Source: an uncultured Acetatifactor sp. (lineage in GTDB: Bacteria; Bacillota; Clostridia; Lachnospirales; Lachnospiraceae). From it: a DNA stretch of 64,000 bases. The notes beneath the pieces were generated by a model. It searched no databases and was not told the origin of the DNA. It saw nothing but the letters and a program-made list of their open reading frames with translations. The translations under genes were made by a program, and so were the position numbers. The DNA is taken from assembly GCA_910585665.1 (NCBI GenBank), contig CAJUFI010000012.1:16711-80710 (forward strand), given 5' to 3'. Of the stretch, positions 25,603 to 34,207 are shown piece by piece (within the stretch, counting starts at the first letter, position 1; each line of letters starts with the position of its first letter).

Positions 25603-27081
25603 ATGACAAAACGATTATCCCCAATAAAACAGAACTCCTGGAAACTGCTGCTGGCGCTGTTCTGGGCCTGTCTCTGGCTGAGCGCCGGAGCCCGGGCGGA
25701 AGCTTCCCAGGAGACTTATCCCCCTTTTGAAGACGGAGGCGTAGTCGGATTCATCGGGGACAGCATCACCCATGTGACCTACAGGTCCCAGGGCTATGTG
25801 GACATGCTGGAAGAGTATTATCTGAGCCGTTTCCCCGGGCGGGATGTAGAATTCCGAAACCTGGGGGCGGACGGGCATAAGATTACGGATTTTCTGAAGA
25901 TCTATGACTCCGACCCGGCTTTCCGGGGGCTCAGCAGGGCAGTCATCATGCTGGGCACCAACGAAGCCATTCTGAAGATCGCCCCGGAGGAGTATATCGG
26001 CAATATGGAGACGCTGGTGGCAAGGCTGAAGGAGGACGGCCTGGCCGGAGAGGACATCCTGATTCTCTCCTCGCCCATCTGCGACCAGAACTGTTCTAAG
26101 AATTTTGACAAAAACGGAAATATGCGCTGGACTTACGAGGGCAGATTGCTGGAGTACTTAGAGCTGCTGGAGACGAAGACCGCGGAATGGGGCGTGGGCT
26201 ATCTGAATCTGCACACGCCCATGGCTGAACTCACCGAAGAGATTCAGCGGGAGGACGCAAGCAATACCCTGACCACCGACTGCATCCACCCCAATGCCCT
26301 GGGCCATCGGCTGATTGCCTTTTATATCCTGCAGGCACAGGGGGAGGGGACTGCTCCCCTGTCGGAAATTGCGGTGCCGCAGAAGGGCGAGCCACAGATG
26401 CTCCGGGGGAAGCTTACAGATTTTTACCGGGGGCAGAAAGGGCTGTGCGGAACCTATCATCCGGAGACGCTGCCCATGGCGGCCGCTGGCGATGTGGCAG
26501 AGTTCCAGGCATTTTACGAAGCCGGGGCATTGATGTGCCAGATGCCCCTCCGGGTGGAAGGGCTGGACGCGGCGGCTTCCTATATGGTATGGCTGGACGA
26601 GACGGAGCTGGGCTCCTTTACCGGGGAGGAACTGGAGGCCGGCATCGACCTGGCCACTTTGGAGACCCATCCCCTGCAGCCGGTCATGGAGCAGATAAAC
26701 GCCTTGAGCAGGAAACGCCACCAGGCGCTGGCGAAGCACCGCAATATGTGGGTGGAGGTCATGATGCAGCGGGCATCTTTCACCCAGGAGCAGATTGACG
26801 CCAGCTACAGGCAATGGCGGGAAAATGACGAGCGGCTGCGGGCCGAAATGCGCGCTCTGGCCACGGAAGCGGCGGAGGGCGATTTCGCTCTGGTCCTCCT
26901 GGAAGAGGGATATCCCCTGGAAGAACTGAAACAGGAGCAGCAGCAGGCTCTGGAGCTGCAGAAAGCCCTGGAGCTGGCCATGAAAGAGGTGGAAGCGCTG
27001 AAGGCGGATTTCCCAATCCACAGGTATCTGGAACAAACCCTCAGGAGAATCCGCCAGGCATTGCCCCCTTTAAGGAGATAG
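25603..27081 (+). CDS. Secreted SGNH/GDSL-family hydrolase
   Basis: This 492-residue protein has an N-terminal signal peptide ending near ARAEA, residue 32. The SGNH blocks are all visible: GFIGDSITH (nucleophile Ser), LGADGHKI, MLGTNEA and TTDCIHPNALGH with the Asp/His pair. Such enzymes de-esterify acylated carbohydrates or lipids. After the hydrolase domain, about residues 45-250, comes a beta-rich stretch and then a charged Glu-rich helical segment at residues 390-485, likely a coiled coil. Its ribosome binding site is modest. The gene is the only plus-strand gene inside the polyamine region and probably belongs to a separate unit. Confidence 0.85.
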   Translation: MTKRLSPIKQNSWKLLLALFWACLWLSAGARAEASQETYPPFEDGGVVGFIGDSITHVTYRSQGYVDMLEEYYLSRFPGRDVEFRNLGADGHKITDFLKIYDSDPAFRGLSRAVIMLGTNEAILKIAPEEYIGNMETLVARLKEDGLAGEDILILSSPICDQNCSKNFDKNGNMRWTYEGRLLEYLELLETKTAEWGVGYLNLHTPMAELTEEIQREDASNTLTTDCIHPNALGHRLIAFYILQAQGEGTAPLSEIAVPQKGEPQMLRGKLTDFYRGQKGLCGTYHPETLPMAAAGDVAEFQAFYEAGALMCQMPLRVEGLDAAASYMVWLDETELGSFTGEELEAGIDLATLETHPLQPVMEQINALSRKRHQALAKHRNMWVEVMMQRASFTQEQIDASYRQWRENDERLRAEMRALATEAAEGDFALVLLEEGYPLEELKQEQQQALELQKALELAMKEVEALKADFPIHRYLEQTLRRIRQALPPLRR

Positions 27082-27285
27082 GCGGGTAGGGCCCATGCCC
27101 TTCCTCCTCCCCATGGGACTGCAGCCGTCTCTCCCCCGCATGGCATCACCTGCAATACGCTGGCGACACTTCTGCGGATGAGCATCCGCTGTAAAGCGGT
27201 GCCGGGCAAGCGATTGGCAGAACCGGATAAGCCCATGGCGGCAGCCTTCCTGCGGAAACCGCCGCCAAGATGACCTCCAGGCATT

Positions 27286-28545
27286 TTAGTCTATGAGCAC
27301 CGGATTCTCCTCCACCACCCAGGGCAGACCGTACCGGTTCAGGGCATCCATGAAGGGATCCGGGTCGAACTCCTCCACATTGAACACGCCAGGCTTCTTC
27401 CAGGTGCCGTCCATCACCAGCATGGCCCCAATCATGGCCGGAACGCCGGTGGTGTAGGAGATGGCCTGGGAGCCAAGCTCCCTATAGCACTCCTGATGGT
27501 CGCACACATTGTAGATATAGATGGACTTCTCCTTCCCGTCCTTCACCCCGGTGAAGATACAGCCGATGTTGGTCTTGCCCACCGTGCGGGGGCCGAGAGA
27601 AGCGGGGTCGGGAAGCAGCGCCTTCAGGAACTGGATGGGCACGATCTCCCTTCCCTGGAACAATATCGGATCCGTGCGCAGCATCCCCACGTTCTCCAGG
27701 CATTTCATATGGGTCAGATAGCTCTGTCCGAAGGTCATGAAGAAACGGATGCGCTTTACACCGGGGATGTTCTTGGCCAGGGACTCAATCTCCTCATGGT
27801 GCAGCAGATACATATCCTTCCGCCCCACCTGGGCAAAATCGTACTCCCGCTTGATTTCCATAGGTTTGGTCTCCACCCATCGGCCGTCCTCCCAGTAGGA
27901 GCCGTTGGCCGACACCTCTCTGAGATTGATTTCCGGATTGAAATTGGTGGCAAAGGGATAGCCGTGGTCGCCGCCGTTGCAGTCACAGATATCAATGTAA
28001 TGAATCTCGTCAAAATAATGCTTCAGGGCATAGGCGGAGAAGACACTGGTGACCCCCGGGTCGAAACCGCTGCCCAACAGGGCCGTAATGCCGGCTTTTT
28101 CGAAACGCTCTCTGTAGGCCCACTGCCAGGAATAGTCAAAATATGCGGTAAAGCCCTCTTCTTTGCACCGTTTCTCGTAAACCTCCCTCCAGGCCGGATC
28201 TTCCGTATCCTCCGCCTCGTAGTTGGCCGTATCGATATAGTCCACTCCACAGGCCAGACAGGCGTCCATGATGGTCAGATCCTGATAAGGCAGCGCCAGA
28301 TTCAGCACCGCCCTGGGCTGCTCCTTTTTGATCAGGGCAATCAGATCCTCCGCATTGTCCGCGTCCACCTTTGCGGTGGTAATCTTCGCCGTTGTGGTGC
28401 CCGACAGCTTCTCCTTCAAAGCATCGCATTTGGACACCGTGCGGCTGGCGATGCAGATTTCCGAGAACACATCCGCCTTCTTTGCACATTTCTGGATGGC
28501 CACGGAAGCCACTCCGCCGCAGCCTATGATTAGTATTTTCGCCAT
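27286..28545 (-). CDS. Carboxynorspermidine/carboxyspermidine dehydrogenase
   Basis: This 419-residue saccharopine dehydrogenase-family protein starts with a Rossmann fold (ILIIGCGGVASVAIQKC). It matches the carboxy(nor)spermidine synthase branch, which condenses putrescine (or diaminopropane) with aspartate semialdehyde using NADPH. GVDYIDTANYEAEDT, GSGFDPGVTSVFSAYALKHY and CDCNGGDHGYPFATNFNPE are family-typical. It is the last gene after speD-speA-speE, following speE after about 210 nt. It supplies the substrate for the decarboxylase at 18900-20072. Polyamine specificity cannot be read from the sequence; with AguAB nearby, putrescine and so spermidine are the likely substrate and product. 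Confidence 0.93.
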   Translation of the reverse strand: MAKILIIGCGGVASVAIQKCAKKADVFSEICIASRTVSKCDALKEKLSGTTTAKITTAKVDADNAEDLIALIKKEQPRAVLNLALPYQDLTIMDACLACGVDYIDTANYEAEDTEDPAWREVYEKRCKEEGFTAYFDYSWQWAYRERFEKAGITALLGSGFDPGVTSVFSAYALKHYFDEIHYIDICDCNGGDHGYPFATNFNPEINLREVSANGSYWEDGRWVETKPMEIKREYDFAQVGRKDMYLLHHEEIESLAKNIPGVKRIRFFMTFGQSYLTHMKCLENVGMLRTDPILFQGREIVPIQFLKALLPDPASLGPRTVGKTNIGCIFTGVKDGKEKSIYIYNVCDHQECYRELGSQAISYTTGVPAMIGAMLVMDGTWKKPGVFNVEEFDPDPFMDALNRYGLPWVVEENPVLID

Positions 28546-28756
28546 TTTATTGATTCCTTTCTATTGATTTTCCTGAAACAGATGAAAAAGGCGGCCCCAT
28601 CTTCGTCTATGCCTGTCTGAATCCGGCGGGCAATTTCTGCAACCGCATGCTGAATCAGGAACGGCTCCGCCAGGTCTGAATCGGCTGGGCCCGCACCCGC
28701 CTGGAAGTCTGCCGCATGGGTTTTGCAGACCTGGTTCTCAAAGAGGCCGTTGCGGA

Positions 28757-29623
28757 CTACCGCGACTCGTGTATCTCCACTTTCCGCAGCAGCCGTTCCA
28801 CATAGGCCGGCAGACAGAACGCGCCGGCATGGAGCCTTGGGGTATAGTACCGGGTCTCCAGTTCTCTCTCCAGCCACTTCTGCGCGTCCATATCTCTCAC
28901 GGGATGATATTTTTTGGACGCAAATCCGAACAGCCAGTGGCCGGAAGGGTAGGTTGGGATGTGGGCCTGGTAGACACGGCTGATGGGAAAGCTCTCCACG
29001 ATGCGCTTGTGGGCCCGCATGCAGGCCTTGGCATCCCCTTCATAGAAAGGGCTCTCGTGCTGGTTCACCATGACCCCCTCCTCCCGCAGCGCCTTGTAAC
29101 AGTTCCCATAAAATTCCTTGGTGAACAGCCCCTCTCCCGGCCCGAAAGGATCCGTGGAGTCCACGATGATCAAATCGTACTCGTCCTCTTTCCGCCTCAC
29201 GAACTTCATGCCGTCTTCATAATAGATATGAACCCGCTCATCTCCCAGGCTGCATGAGACTTTTGGCAGATATTCCCTGCACACCTGTACCACCTGACGG
29301 TCAATCTCCACCAAGTCGATCCGCTCCACTTCCGAGTACTTTGCCAGCTCCCTGACCACGCCGCCGTCCCCGGCTCCGATGACCAATACGCTGCGCACAT
29401 TGGGATGAACCGCCATCGGCACATGCACCATCATTTCATGATAGATGAATTCATCCTTTTCCGTCAGCATCATGTAGCCGTCCAATGTCAGGAAACGCCC
29501 GAACTCCGGCGACTCGAACACGTCAATCCGCTGAAATTCGCTTTCTTCGCTGTAGAGCTGCCTTTCCACCTTAATGGATAGCTTCACATTCGGCGTATGC
29601 AGCTCCGAAAACCATAATTCCAT
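28757..29623 (-). CDS. speE: Spermidine synthase (aminopropyltransferase)
   Basis: This 288-residue aminopropyltransferase transfers the aminopropyl group from decarboxylated SAM to an amine, usually putrescine. It begins MELWFSELHTPNVKLSI, preceded by GGAGG. The SAM-binding VLVIGAGDGGVVRELAKY, the DRQVV acidic segment, YEDGMKFV and the catalytic VDSTDPFGPGEGLF are all present. It lies between speA and the dehydrogenase gene. Co-occurrence with a carboxyspermidine pathway is unusual, so the acceptor could differ from putrescine, for example agmatine or cadaverine. Confidence 0.94.
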   Translation of the reverse strand: MELWFSELHTPNVKLSIKVERQLYSEESEFQRIDVFESPEFGRFLTLDGYMMLTEKDEFIYHEMMVHVPMAVHPNVRSVLVIGAGDGGVVRELAKYSEVERIDLVEIDRQVVQVCREYLPKVSCSLGDERVHIYYEDGMKFVRRKEDEYDLIIVDSTDPFGPGEGLFTKEFYGNCYKALREEGVMVNQHESPFYEGDAKACMRAHKRIVESFPISRVYQAHIPTYPSGHWLFGFASKKYHPVRDMDAQKWLERELETRYYTPRLHAGAFCLPAYVERLLRKVEIHESR

Positions 29624-29706
29624 CTTTCCACCTCCATTCAACTTCTGTCTCTGCTCCTCTATGTCCCTCACAGGAAGACTGTCTCCCTGCCATAAGCACC
29701 TTAATC

Positions 29707-31170
29707 TTACATCGCCCATTCTTCCTTCAGCACGTTCAGCCGTTGGATACCGGCATCCTCGGGCCCGGCCATGGAGCAGCCCTTTTCCCGGGCGTAAAGG
29801 ATGTATTCCAGGATTTCCTCCGTAATCTCCTCCCCGGGCGCCAGAATCGGGATGCCCGGCGGATAGCACATCACGAACTCACTGCAGATGCGCCCTTTCG
29901 TCTCCAGAAGAGGCAGCGATTCCTTGGACGCGTAAAAAGCATTCTGGGGAGAGACTGCCACCTTCGGCTCGATATATTCCTGTGTATATAAATCCGCGTT
30001 TTCTTTGCTGTATTTCCGTTTAATCTCTTCCAGAGCCCCTATCAGACGCTCCGCGTCCCGCTCCCTGTCCCCGATGGAAATGTAAGCCAGCACATTGGCC
30101 ATGTCCCCCAGCTCCATCTGGATATCGTACTCATCCCGGAGCAGATCATAGACCTCGATGCCCGCCAGCCCAATCCCCAGGGTATTGACGGTGAGCTTCG
30201 TCCTGTCGAAATCGAAGATGCTGTCACCGTTGACCAGCTCCGAAGTATAGGCATAATAGCCGCCGATACCGTTGATCTCCCCCCGGGCATATTCCGCCAG
30301 AGCCGTCACCTTTTTGAATTCCGCCTTTCCCCGCAGGGCCAGGTTCCGACGGGAGATGTCCAGACTGGCAAGCAGAAGGTAAGACGCACTCGTAGTCTGG
30401 GTCAGATTGATAATCTGTCTCACATAGCCGGGATTCATGTCGGGGCCTGTCAGAAGGAAGGAGCTCTGGGTCAGGCTCCCCCCCGACTTGTGCATGCTCA
30501 CAGCGGCCATGTCCGCCCCGGCCGCCATAGCCGACAGGGGCATGTCCTCCCCGAAATAAAAATGCGTCCCATGGGCTTCGTCCACCAGCACCTTCATGCT
30601 ATGCCCATGGGCCAGCTCTACAATGCGCTTCAGATCCGAACAGATTCCGTAATAGGTAGGATTGTTCACCAGCACTGCCACCGCATCCGGATGCTGGGAA
30701 ATCGTCCTCTCCACCTGGGACACCTTCATGCCCAGCGCAATGCCCAGACTGCTGTTCATATCGGGATTCACATAGATAGGGGTGGCGCCGTTCACCACCA
30801 GCGCGTTGATGACGCTCCTGTGGACATTTCTGGGCAGAATGATTTTGTCCCCTTTCTTACAGGCGCTCAGCACCATGCTTTGGACGGAAGAAGTCGTGCC
30901 GCCCACCATCAGGAAGGCATAGGCGGCTCCGAAAGCTTCCGCCGCCAGTTCCTCCGCCTCCCGGATCACGGACACCGGATGGCACAGATTATCCAGGGGC
31001 TTCATGGAATTCACATCAATGGACATGCACTGCTTCCCCAGCAGCTGTGTCAGTTCCGGATTGCCCTGTCCCCTTTTGTGCCCCGGCACATCAAAGGGGA
31101 CAATCCGCTCCCCTCGGAACGCTTCCAGCGCTTCGTATATCGGCGCTCTTTCCTGATTGAGATGCACCAT
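29707..31170 (-). CDS. speA: Arginine decarboxylase, Orn/Lys/Arg aspartate-aminotransferase-fold type
   Basis: This protein of about 487 residues is similar in size to the Bacillus SpeA type. The PLP lysine is in SMHKSGGSLTQSS, with VDEAHGTHFYF upstream and the family's PGHKRGQGN near the N-terminus. The C-terminal domain ends with YPPGIPILAPGEEI. Orn, Lys and Arg decarboxylases of this fold are hard to tell apart by eye. The presence of agmatine deiminase and carbamoylputrescine amidase genes makes arginine the best substrate guess. I prefer the ATG at 31170 (AGGGG upstream) to one ten codons earlier. It follows speD by about 65 nt. Confidence 0.88.
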   Translation of the reverse strand: MVHLNQERAPIYEALEAFRGERIVPFDVPGHKRGQGNPELTQLLGKQCMSIDVNSMKPLDNLCHPVSVIREAEELAAEAFGAAYAFLMVGGTTSSVQSMVLSACKKGDKIILPRNVHRSVINALVVNGATPIYVNPDMNSSLGIALGMKVSQVERTISQHPDAVAVLVNNPTYYGICSDLKRIVELAHGHSMKVLVDEAHGTHFYFGEDMPLSAMAAGADMAAVSMHKSGGSLTQSSFLLTGPDMNPGYVRQIINLTQTTSASYLLLASLDISRRNLALRGKAEFKKVTALAEYARGEINGIGGYYAYTSELVNGDSIFDFDRTKLTVNTLGIGLAGIEVYDLLRDEYDIQMELGDMANVLAYISIGDRERDAERLIGALEEIKRKYSKENADLYTQEYIEPKVAVSPQNAFYASKESLPLLETKGRICSEFVMCYPPGIPILAPGEEITEEILEYILYAREKGCSMAGPEDAGIQRLNVLKEEWAM

Positions 31171-31234
31171 TCTGTATATCCCCTTTCCCAAAATCCCCAT
31201 CTTGCAGCGCTACAGCTGACAGCACGCCCACAAA

Positions 31235-31993
31235 TCAATAAATATTTCTGCCGCTGAATATCTCTATCATCTCCCTGCGCAGATTCCCCATGATCTCCAG
31301 CCGCAGCCTGGGGGCCAGTTCATACACGTCGCTGTTGAACAGATAATTCTGCAAGTCGATTTCCTTGATCAGCATCTTGGTGTGGAAGAGATTCGCCTCA
31401 TACACATTGATGTCCACCGCGTCATATCTGCGCAAGGTCTCCGTGTCGATATAGTCCTGGATGGAAGTCATCCTGTGATCCATGAACAGCTTCTGGCCAT
31501 TGATGTCCCTGGTGAAGCCCCTGACCCGGTAATCCATGGTGATGATGTCGGAATCAAAGGAGCCGATCAGGTAGTCCAGCGTAGATAAAGGCGTAATCTC
31601 CCCGCAAGTGGCCACATCGATGTCCACCCGGAAGGTGGCCAGATAGGTGTCCGGATGATATTCCGGATAGGTGTGGACCGTGATATGGCTCTTGTCCAGA
31701 TGGGCCACTGTGGTGTCCCCCACAGGCACCTTGCTCTCGTCCGCAATCAGGATAGTCACGGAGCTCCCCTGGGGCTCATAGTCCTGGCTGGAAATGTTCA
31801 GCACTCTGGCTCCGATCATGTCCGTCACATCCACCAGCAGTTTGGTCAGCCGTTCGGAATTGTACTGTTGGTCGATATAGGCTATGTAATCCTTCTGTTC
31901 CCTCTGGGACTTGGCGTAGCACACGTCATAGATATTGAAGCTCAGGGACTTGGTCAGATTGTTAAAGCCGTACAAGGTAAATTTCTCGCTCAT
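31235..31993 (-). CDS. speD: S-adenosylmethionine decarboxylase proenzyme
   Basis: This 252-residue protein is of the longer E. coli-like bacterial class. It self-cleaves to form a pyruvoyl cofactor and then decarboxylates SAM, giving the aminopropyl donor for SpeE. The processing site is in HLDKSHITVHTYPEYHP, where Ser102 becomes the pyruvoyl group. The conserved Cys is in IDVATCGEITPLSTLDYL. AAAGGAG precedes the ATG. It is the first gene of the speD-speA-speE-dehydrogenase set. Its leader contains an intrinsic terminator 58 nt upstream of the start codon. Confidence 0.95.
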   Translation of the reverse strand: MSEKFTLYGFNNLTKSLSFNIYDVCYAKSQREQKDYIAYIDQQYNSERLTKLLVDVTDMIGARVLNISSQDYEPQGSSVTILIADESKVPVGDTTVAHLDKSHITVHTYPEYHPDTYLATFRVDIDVATCGEITPLSTLDYLIGSFDSDIITMDYRVRGFTRDINGQKLFMDHRMTSIQDYIDTETLRRYDAVDINVYEANLFHTKMLIKEIDLQNYLFNSDVYELAPRLRLEIMGNLRREMIEIFSGRNIY

Positions 31994-32050
31994 GTTTTCT
32001 CCTTTATCCTAAGGAACTGTCACAAAATATCTTCTGCACGCATGCCCATC

Positions 32051-32084
32051 AAAAAAAGCAAGTGACACTGCCATCACTTGCTTT
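32051..32084 (-). terminator. Terminator/attenuator in the speD leader
   Basis: On the minus strand an 11-bp perfect stem (AAAGCAAGTGA with TCACTTGCTTT) and 8-nt loop run into seven T. It sits between the only clear promoter and the speD start codon. No second promoter is seen after it. Confidence 0.85.
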
Positions 32085-32376
32085 ACCAATCTCCGCTTTC
32101 CTTTTGCCGCCGGAACCTTCCCGGGCAGCTGTCTGTGAGAGCAACAGATATATGGTTTTTAGAGTCTATATAGCAAATATTTTACTTTTACTACTCTTAT
32201 TGACCGTTTCACAAGTTAGATGTGCCGCAGCACTGGTTTATAGTCACCAACTTATAAAATTCGAGCTTTTAACTCCATCAATAAGGCAACCCAGTTGCCA
32301 AAATATTTGCATGGAAGACTCTGTCCATCTGTTTTCCATACGCCTGTACTATGCCATCATGCTTCATGCTTTGAAT
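32085..32376 (-). promoter_or_regulatory. Long structured leader of the speD operon (or a separate ncRNA)
   Basis: These 290 or so nt run from the likely transcription start to the terminator. Visible pairing on the minus strand includes GGCAAC with GTTGCC (near 32284-32298). AAGTTGGTG pairs with CATCTAACTT (32213-32253) around a GTGC-GCAC hairpin, and GCTGCC pairs with GGCGGC enclosing GGAA/TTCC (32106-32129). It matches no riboswitch class I know. It could be a metabolite-sensing attenuator or an independent structured RNA. Confidence 0.5.
32278..32367 (-). CDS. Possible 29-codon leader peptide
   Basis: A frame starting MKHDGIVQAYGKQ and ending ATGLPY lies at the 5' end of the speD leader. 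There is no clear ribosome binding site, so it may be a relic of another gene instead of a regulatory peptide. Confidence 0.25.
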   Translation of the reverse strand: MKHDGIVQAYGKQMDRVFHANILATGLPY

Positions 32377-32382
32377 AATGAC

Positions 32383-32412
32383 ATTATATCATACACGTTT
32401 CTGCTTCGTCAA
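32383..32412 (-). promoter_or_regulatory. Promoter of the speD leader
   Basis: TTGACG (32407-32412) and TATAAT (32383-32388) are 18 nt apart on the minus strand. Confidence 0.75.
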
Positions 32413-32448
32413 ATATATTTTGTCGGCCCGTGAAACCCCTCTTTAAGG

Positions 32449-32787
32449 CTATATGTCCATCTTCTGCTGTACATACACAGCCTCCTCAATCAATCCGATT
32501 CCCAGGAACACGGCCCAGATGTAGGGCGCTCCGTACAGGTTCAGCGTCTTCGGCCCCACTATCTTTTTCGGGGCGTCCTCACCCACCTGGTCCTGAACCA
32601 GTTTCTCATATGCCTTCTCGAAAGTGCTCCTGGTGATGGAGCGCTCCCGCCTGTCCGTGAACAGTTCTCCTCCCTTTATGGTATAGGTAAAAGGAAGTCC
32701 TTTTTTCGTCAGAAATTGTTTTCCCTCGTGTGCCCGTATGGCATCCCACAGGCCAGGGAGTGTTATCTTTGTCGTATTAAGCTTCAT
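32449..32787 (-). CDS. Conserved-looking hypothetical protein
   Basis: The protein has 112 residues and begins MKLNTTKITLPGLWDAIRAHEGKQF. It has a basic central part, and its C-terminal region (LYGAPYIWAVFLGIGLIEEAVYVQQ) is hydrophobic. GAGGAGG just before the ATG at 32787 selects this start over one 20 codons earlier. It lies about 110 nt downstream of the GH2-like gene and could be in the same transcript. I do not recognise a family. The text reads like a real protein rather than a random frame. Confidence 0.6.
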   Translation of the reverse strand: MKLNTTKITLPGLWDAIRAHEGKQFLTKKGLPFTYTIKGGELFTDRRERSITRSTFEKAYEKLVQDQVGEDAPKKIVGPKTLNLYGAPYIWAVFLGIGLIEEAVYVQQKMDI

Positions 32788-32896
32788 ATGCCTCCTCGCG
32801 CCGGATACCGAGTCTGTCGAATGACGCGCTGTATGCCGCCCAATCATCCGAATCTATTATCCGCTATTCAAATCGTACCCGAAACAGGCAGTCTTG

Positions 32897-34207
32897 TCAA
32901 TGCCAAATGTCCTCATTTTTCCATTGCTTTACAAAAGATTTGTGGACGGACAGGGATTCGCCGCAGCCTTCCCCCTCTGCCGCCAGCATGATACAGGGAG
33001 ATTTCGCGGGAATCTCCTGAAAACAGAACTCCCTTTCTCCGCTCTTGAATTCAAAAAGGAGGCCGTCGGAATACAGGGCCACTTTATCGCAGTTGCTATA
33101 GCATAGCGCCGTATAGTTGCCGCTTTCCATTTTCCTCACGCTCTCCGGCACGATGTGGACGAAGGGCTTTCTGCCCCATTCCGCCAGGCACCGGTAAAAA
33201 CAAGGCCCGGGATGCTCCCCGTCCGGCAGAAGCGCTTCCGCCTGCTGCCCGGAGCCAATGGTACTCTCCCTGTCTCCCGGAAGCCGCGTCTCCGCCCCTC
33301 CGCAACCCATGGCAGCGCTTCCTTTCTCTCCCTGCAAGGTTCCCGCTCCCCTTTCCCGGCTCACAAGACTTTCCCGGCTCACAAGAATGTCCTTTTTCCG
33401 GCTTACGGCAATGTCCTCTTTCCGGCTCCGCAGAACCGGCACTTCCGCTCCACAGGTCATGGTGACGGATTCTCTGCCCATCACCCCGGCCCCGATGTCA
33501 GCTTCCTGTATCCAGACATGCTCCGAACTGCCCTTCCGCTTCCCGAACGCCAGGAAGCCGAGACGGTCGCATAGCTGCAGAAAGTACCGGTACAGCTCTG
33601 TCTCCCCGTCCAGGTTCTCATCCAAGCCGCCCAAGCCCTCATCCAAGCCGGCCCGGCCCTCATCCAAGCCGGCCCGGCCCTCGTCCCAACCGTCCAGGCA
33701 GACGCAGTTCGCCCCAAGCTCCAGCAGCATGCGCAGATCCTTCTCCATTTGGCGGCGCCTGTCAGCCGCGCCGCCCTTATCCGGCAGAAAATACCTCACC
33801 GCCCTGGGTTCCCACGCCGCTCCGTTCAAGGCAGGGCTCCCGGACTGCCTATTGCTCAGGCTCCGCAGAGGAAGATGCCCCCGCACCCTGTCCCGGCAGC
33901 ATCCGCTTCCGTCCACCAGGATTGCTTCCGTGTCATACAGATAGGGCTCCTCCACACCTCTCCAGAGCCTGGGCTGCAGCAGAACGGACTGCAGGGGTTC
34001 CTCCTCCCACAGCTGCTGCCTGCATTCCAATACCAGATTCCCCTCTCTGTCCGTGACATAGATTCTGGCCTCCGTCTCTGGCCCATTCCGCCCCTGTTCT
34101 GTCACATCCTCAGAAAAATACAGCTTCCACTCCAGAAAGGCCTTGCCGTTTTCCAGCCTGTATACTGCTTCTGCGCCGCCACCCGGCGCATTTTCGTCAA
34201 ATCTCAT
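32897..34207 (-). CDS. Degenerate GH2-like protein lacking a catalytic core
   Basis: Parts of this 436-residue protein recall glycoside hydrolase family 2. RLWRGVEEPYLYDTEAIL resembles the Ig-like sandwich, MEKDLRMLLELGANCVCLDG the first barrel strand and helix, and YSNCDKVALYSDGLLFEF the C-terminal domain. The middle of the barrel with the two catalytic Glu is absent. In its place are simple repeats (DEGRAGLDEGLGGLDE, then alternating SRKKDI/SRESL). A normal GH2 enzyme is 600-1000 residues. Its ATG overlaps the end of the GPH symporter gene by 11 nt, so it is translationally coupled to a sugar transporter. It may be a decayed enzyme or a non-catalytic binding protein. Confidence 0.6.
   Translation of the reverse strand: MRFDENAPGGGAEAVYRLENGKAFLEWKLYFSEDVTEQGRNGPETEARIYVTDREGNLVLECRQQLWEEEPLQSVLLQPRLWRGVEEPYLYDTEAILVDGSGCCRDRVRGHLPLRSLSNRQSGSPALNGAAWEPRAVRYFLPDKGGAADRRRQMEKDLRMLLELGANCVCLDGWDEGRAGLDEGRAGLDEGLGGLDENLDGETELYRYFLQLCDRLGFLAFGKRKGSSEHVWIQEADIGAGVMGRESVTMTCGAEVPVLRSRKEDIAVSRKKDILVSRESLVSRERGAGTLQGEKGSAAMGCGGAETRLPGDRESTIGSGQQAEALLPDGEHPGPCFYRCLAEWGRKPFVHIVPESVRKMESGNYTALCYSNCDKVALYSDGLLFEFKSGEREFCFQEIPAKSPCIMLAAEGEGCGESLSVHKSFVKQWKNEDIWH

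Noticed and set aside
27237..27266. GGCGGC/GCCGCC hairpin after the dehydrogenase gene as terminator
   Set aside because: It has no T-run on either strand.
28546..28756. Open minus-strand frame between speE and the dehydrogenase gene
   Set aside because: It has no start signal and no recognisable family. It may be read-through or a relic, and there is not enough to annotate it.
32010..32034. Family A left end near the speD start (AAGGAACTGTCACAAAATA)
   Set aside because: It is a short, imperfect match with no matching second arm.
32062..32433. 123-codon plus-strand frame in the speD leader
   Set aside because: It has no ribosome binding site, crosses the terminator hairpin and promoter of the minus strand, and is not protein-like.
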